From positions 1-64,000 of the forward strand of contig CAMLGZ010000017.1 in the NCBI GenBank assembly GCA_946479745.1: DNA of 64,000 nt, in the 5' to 3' direction. The number at the start of each line of letters is the position of its first letter. The stretch's first letter is position 1. Shown one piece after another: positions 61,369 to 64,000 of this stretch. The position numbers and the translations under genes are program-made. Source of the DNA: an uncultured Pseudoxanthomonas sp. (GTDB taxonomy: Bacteria; Pseudomonadota; Gammaproteobacteria; Xanthomonadales; Xanthomonadaceae). The notes below the pieces were generated by a model. It was not told where the DNA came from and did not search any database. It saw only the letters and a program-made list of their open reading frames with translations.

Positions 61369-61472
61369 CCGTTCGTGGTGAGCCTGTCGAACCACGCTTT
61401 TCGAGGGAGAGCGGGTTGCTGATCTCCGAAAATCACGCCAAGAGTGTGGTTTGACAGGCTCACCACGAACGG
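61369..61472. repeat. REP-like inverted repeat, GTTCGTGGTGAGCCTG type
   Basis: Left arm 61369-61395 and right arm 61446-61472 (opening CCGTTCGTGGTGAGCCTGTC), with few mismatches. Each arm forms a smaller hairpin (CGTGGT..ACCACG). It occupies much of the 249-base gap between the rhomboid and DUF1820 genes. Confidence 0.92.
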
Positions 61473-61589
61473 GGAAAGAGATTCAGAGCGAATGGTTCGG
61501 AAATTCACCGCGAACGGGATACCGGACTCGGCATGAACGAAGTTTCTGTCCCAATCAAGCTTCCATCGACCAGCTCCTATAATCGCCCC

Positions 61590-61910
61590 ATGGCCAAGTC
61601 CCTCTACAAAATCACTTTCCTCAACCACGGCAAGATCTACCAGCTGTATGGCCGGCATGTCGCCGCCAGCAGCCTGTGGGGATTCACCGAAGTGGGCGAA
61701 CTGGTGTTCGACGTACACGACGGCATTGTGGTGGACCCGACCGAGGAACGCCTGCGCGACGAATTCGCCGGCACCAAGGTGCTGCACCTGCCGATGCAGA
61801 GCATCGTGCGCATCGAGGAAGTGGAGCGTAAGGGGCAATCGGTGATCCGCGACGCGGAAAGTGGCGAACGCGTGGTGACCCCTTTTCCGCTGCCGGCCAA
61901 GCCCCGCTGA
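61590..61910 (+). CDS. DUF1820 family protein
   Basis: Small soluble protein of 106 aa of unknown function, conserved in gammaproteobacteria. The ATG at 61590 gives MAKSLYKITFLNHGKIYQLY, the family start; the frame is open 19 codons upstream without similarity. Other conserved stretches: SLWGFTEVGELVFDVHDGIV, VDPTEERLRDEFAGTKVLHL and SIVRIEEVERKGQSVI. No signal peptide or membrane helix. Downstream, the CtpA-type protease gene converges on it. Nothing around it suggests its job. Confidence 0.92.
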   Translation: MAKSLYKITFLNHGKIYQLYGRHVAASSLWGFTEVGELVFDVHDGIVVDPTEERLRDEFAGTKVLHLPMQSIVRIEEVERKGQSVIRDAESGERVVTPFPLPAKPR

Positions 61911-61976
61911 TAGAAGGCGAAAACGCCGTCCGGTGCAAGCGGCGTCCCACAGGATGTCGCTCCGACAGACCGCAGC

Positions 61977-63290
61977 TCAGGGCTTCGTGGATGCCGTCGG
62001 TGCCGTAACCGGAATCTTCTTCTTCAGCTCTGCCAGCGCCGCATCGATCGGCTTGTCGCCGTCCAGCACATCGCCTGCACTGTAGCCTTCGGCGCCTTCG
62101 TCGTCGCCGCGCAGGTGGCCGGGCAAGGTGGCTTCGCTGTAGTCGTAGGGCGAGGCTGGCTCCTTGGCCGCCGGCGCGTCGGGCTTCAGCACCACGTCCG
62201 GCACGATGCCGCTGGCCTGGATCGACTTGCCGCTGGGCGTGTAGTAGCGCGCGGTGGTCAGTTTCACCGAGTCGCCGTTGTCCAGGGGCAGCACGGTCTG
62301 CACCGAGCCTTTGCCGAAAGTGCGGCTGCCGATCACCCGAGCGCGCTGGTTGTCGCGCAGCGCGCCCGCCAGCACTTCGGCGGCGCTGGCCGAACCCGCA
62401 TCGACCAGCACGACCAGAGGGGCGCCCTGCAACCGGTCCCCGGGGGTAGCGTCGAACTTGGAATCGCTGATCGCGATGCGTCCGCGGGTGCTGACGATGT
62501 TGCCTTTCTCCAGCAGATCGTCGGCCACCTGCACCGCGGAGATCAGCAAGCCGCCTGGATTACTGCGCAAGTCCAGCACCAACCCCTTCAACTTTCCATT
62601 TGCCTGCAGCTTGTCCAGATTGCTCTGGAAATCGGCGCCGGTGTCGGCCTGGAAGCTGTTGATGCGCACGTAGCCATAGCCCGGCTCCAGCACCCGGCTG
62701 TGTACGCTGGCCACACGGATGGTTTCGCGGGTCAGGGTGACGTCGAAGGGCTTCGGTTTGCCTTCGCGCGCGATGGTCAGGGTGAGCTTCGAGCCCGGCT
62801 CGCCGCGCAAGGGTTCCATACCGTCTTCGCCGCTGATCGGCTTGCCGTCGATGGCGATGATCACATCGCCGGACTTGATGCCGGCCTTGGCCGCGGGCGT
62901 GTCGTCGATGGGCGCGATTACGCGCAAGGTGTTGTCGGGCTGCTGCAGCAGCTCCACGCCCACGCCGTCGTAGGCGCCGGTGGCTTGTTCGTCGAAAGCC
63001 TCCGCATCTTCCTTGTCGAAATAGGTGCTGTGCGGATCCAGGTCCAGCAGCAGCCCGCGGATCGCCGAGTGCATCAGTTTCTTGTCGTCCACCGGTTCGA
63101 CATAGGCATCCTTGACCGCGTTGTACACCGCCACGTAGCGGCGGATTTCGTCCAGCGGCACTTTCGAAGGCGCGGTCTCGGCCGCATCGGGGTCGTCGCT
63201 GGAAGCGGCCAGCGGCGGCTCTTTCTCCGCTTCCTGCGCGAAGGCGGGCATGCAGCACAAGGCTAAAAACAGAACCAGGGGAAAACGCAT
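61977..63290 (-). CDS. C-terminal processing serine protease (S41, CtpA type)
   Basis: Periplasmic protease with a PDZ domain that trims or degrades cell-envelope proteins, including peptidoglycan hydrolases in other bacteria. 437 aa from the ATG at 63290, which has CGGAG upstream; an ATG eight codons earlier lacks a ribosome site. Signal peptide ends PAFAQ. PDZ domain about residues 85-170 (GAYDGVGVELLQQPD, GIKSGDVIIAIDGKPISGED). Protease domain: LVLDLRSNPGGLLISAVQVA, VVLVDAGSASAAEVLAGALR with the catalytic Ser, and GSRTFGKGSVQTVLPL with the catalytic Lys. It follows the EnvC-like gene on the same strand, a common pairing. Confidence 0.95.
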   Translation of the reverse strand: MRFPLVLFLALCCMPAFAQEAEKEPPLAASSDDPDAAETAPSKVPLDEIRRYVAVYNAVKDAYVEPVDDKKLMHSAIRGLLLDLDPHSTYFDKEDAEAFDEQATGAYDGVGVELLQQPDNTLRVIAPIDDTPAAKAGIKSGDVIIAIDGKPISGEDGMEPLRGEPGSKLTLTIAREGKPKPFDVTLTRETIRVASVHSRVLEPGYGYVRINSFQADTGADFQSNLDKLQANGKLKGLVLDLRSNPGGLLISAVQVADDLLEKGNIVSTRGRIAISDSKFDATPGDRLQGAPLVVLVDAGSASAAEVLAGALRDNQRARVIGSRTFGKGSVQTVLPLDNGDSVKLTTARYYTPSGKSIQASGIVPDVVLKPDAPAAKEPASPYDYSEATLPGHLRGDDEGAEGYSAGDVLDGDKPIDAALAELKKKIPVTAPTASTKP

Positions 63291-63402
63291 GCAATCGCTC
63301 CGGCGAGGCTTCATAGGATCGACCCCGCACAGCGTGCGAAGTTTCCACGGATTATGCGCGAAAGCCTGTTAACGATTTCCCCAGCGGGCGATCGTCGCTT
63401 CT

Positions 63403-63505
63403 GCCTCCCCCTTTGAAAAAGGGGGACTGAGGGGGATTTGCTCTTGCTTCTGCCCCAGGAAAGATCAAGAGCAAATCCCCCGTAGCCCCCTTTTGCAAAG
63501 GGGGC
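63403..63505. repeat. REP-like inverted repeat, CTCCCCCTTTG type
   Basis: Terminal hairpins CCCCCTTTG..AAAGGGGG on both sides and inner arms GGGGGATTTGCTCTTG with the exact complement (left arm 63403-63446, right arm 63466-63505). It lies between the EnvC-like and CtpA genes, in their shared transcription direction. Confidence 0.94.
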
Positions 63506-63524
63506 AAGGCAAATCATCCGCGAT

Positions 63525-64000
63525 TCAGCGGCGCTGCAGCCAGGAGGAAGGGTCCACCGGCTGGCCGTTGCGGCGTAGTTCGAAATACAGCGCCGGCGTG
63601 CCCTGGCCGCCGGAGGTGCCGACCTTGGCCAGCGCGTCACCGCGTTTGACCCGGTCGCCGGCGTCGCGCAACAGGCTTTCGTTATGCGCATACAGGCTCA
63701 TGTAGCCATTGCCGTGGTCGATGATCAGGATCAGACCGTAGCCGGTCATCCACTCGGAAAACACCACGCTGCCATCGGCCACCGCGGTGACCGTGCTGCC
63801 GGCGGGCGCGCCGATCAATACGCCCGAACTGGTGCGCCCGTCGGGCATGCGGCCGCCGAAGCGCGCCAGCAGATTGCCCGACAGCGGCCAACCCAGGCCG
63901 CCGACTTTCAGCGCCGGCGCATTGGCCACGACAGGACGCGGTGGCGTGCGCGCGGCCGCGGACGATCTGTCGCCCGCGCTACGCGGCGATGAGGCAGCGG
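63525..64000 (-). CDS. EnvC-like murein hydrolase activator, C-terminal part (cut by window edge)
   Basis: C-terminal LytM (peptidase M23) domain of a larger protein that continues right of the window; the frame is open to base 64000. Segments match E. coli EnvC: WPLSGNLLARFGGRMPDG, VLIGAPAGSTVTAVADGSVV, EWMTGYGLILIIDHGNGYMS and GTSGGQGTPALYFELRRNGQ. The first metal-ligand motif of active M23 enzymes (His-x-x-x-Asp) is replaced (RTSSGVLIGAP), so it should activate amidases rather than cut peptidoglycan itself. A Pro/Arg/Ser-rich linker (RSSAAARTPPRPVV) precedes the domain. It is upstream of the CtpA gene. The GTG at 63929 is internal, not a start. Confidence 0.9.
   Translation of the reverse strand, partial: AASSPRSAGDRSSAAARTPPRPVVANAPALKVGGLGWPLSGNLLARFGGRMPDGRTSSGVLIGAPAGSTVTAVADGSVVFSEWMTGYGLILIIDHGNGYMSLYAHNESLLRDAGDRVKRGDALAKVGTSGGQGTPALYFELRRNGQPVDPSSWLQRR

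Noticed and set aside
3162..63505. CRISPR array
   Set aside because: Repeats are dispersed inverted pairs of different types kilobases apart, not regularly spaced direct repeats, and no cas genes are present.

Overview
The window is 64 kb of GC-rich chromosome that looks like a Lysobacteraceae/Xanthomonadaceae gammaproteobacterium (Lysobacter, Pseudoxanthomonas or Stenotrophomonas-like). The basis is the protein-level resemblance of nearly every gene, a GlcNAc TonB-receptor utilisation locus, the coxBA-ctaG-coxC-SURF1-ctaA-ctaB cytochrome oxidase cluster, and about 20 REP-like palindromic elements, many opening with GTAG like the SMAG repeats described in Stenotrophomonas. I saw no rRNA, tRNA, CRISPR array, insertion sequence or prophage by eye.

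Layout. 1-7.3 kb: the 5' part of gshA (cut by the window edge), an oligopeptide-type ABC binding protein, a VIT-family transporter, one OppB-type permease without its usual partners, a low-GC segment carrying a Cys-rich membrane protein, a polysaccharide deacetylase, a small lipoprotein and engB. 7.6-10.9 kb: cytochrome c4, two tandem DsbA paralogues and an EEP-family phosphatase/nuclease. 10.9-19.7 kb: a TonB receptor, a TauE permease, a Slt70-like lytic transglycosylase, CCA-adding enzyme and a PQQ-type sugar dehydrogenase lipoprotein.

19.7-32.3 kb is a coherent N-acetylglucosamine/chitobiose locus. nagP-nagR-nagB-II-nagA-nagX run leftward and glk, a TonB receptor and a GH20 hexosaminidase run rightward from a shared 400-bp control region with two LacI-type palindromes centred on AACGTT. 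Together they would cleave GlcNAc oligomers, import the sugar through outer and inner membranes, phosphorylate it, deacetylate it and deaminate it to fructose-6-phosphate.

32.4-38.4 kb: VanZ-like protein, MidA-like methyltransferase, the Anbu proteasome homologue facing its usual partners (alpha-E protein and circularly permuted ATP-grasp), and a pteridine reductase. 38.4-45 kb: folK, folB, tsaD, rpsU, yqeY, a GNAT enzyme, a secreted OB-fold-like protein and dnaG. 45.2-54 kb: the aa3-type oxidase structural and assembly genes, including a 44-aa membrane ORF and an SCO-like thioredoxin-fold protein. 54-64 kb: putA, a GGDEF diguanylate cyclase, a FadL-family porin, a rhomboid protease, a DUF1820 protein, a CtpA-type protease and an EnvC-like murein hydrolase activator cut by the right edge.

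The most unusual thread is the repeats. They share one plan (terminal hairpin, central stem, loop, central stem, terminal hairpin). Several supply the TAG stop codon of the adjoining gene. Two inverted half-elements bracket the low-GC segment at 4.2-5.2 kb. One full element sits in frame inside putA, adding roughly 50 residues to the proline dehydrogenase domain, much as Rickettsia palindromic elements do in Rickettsia proteins.
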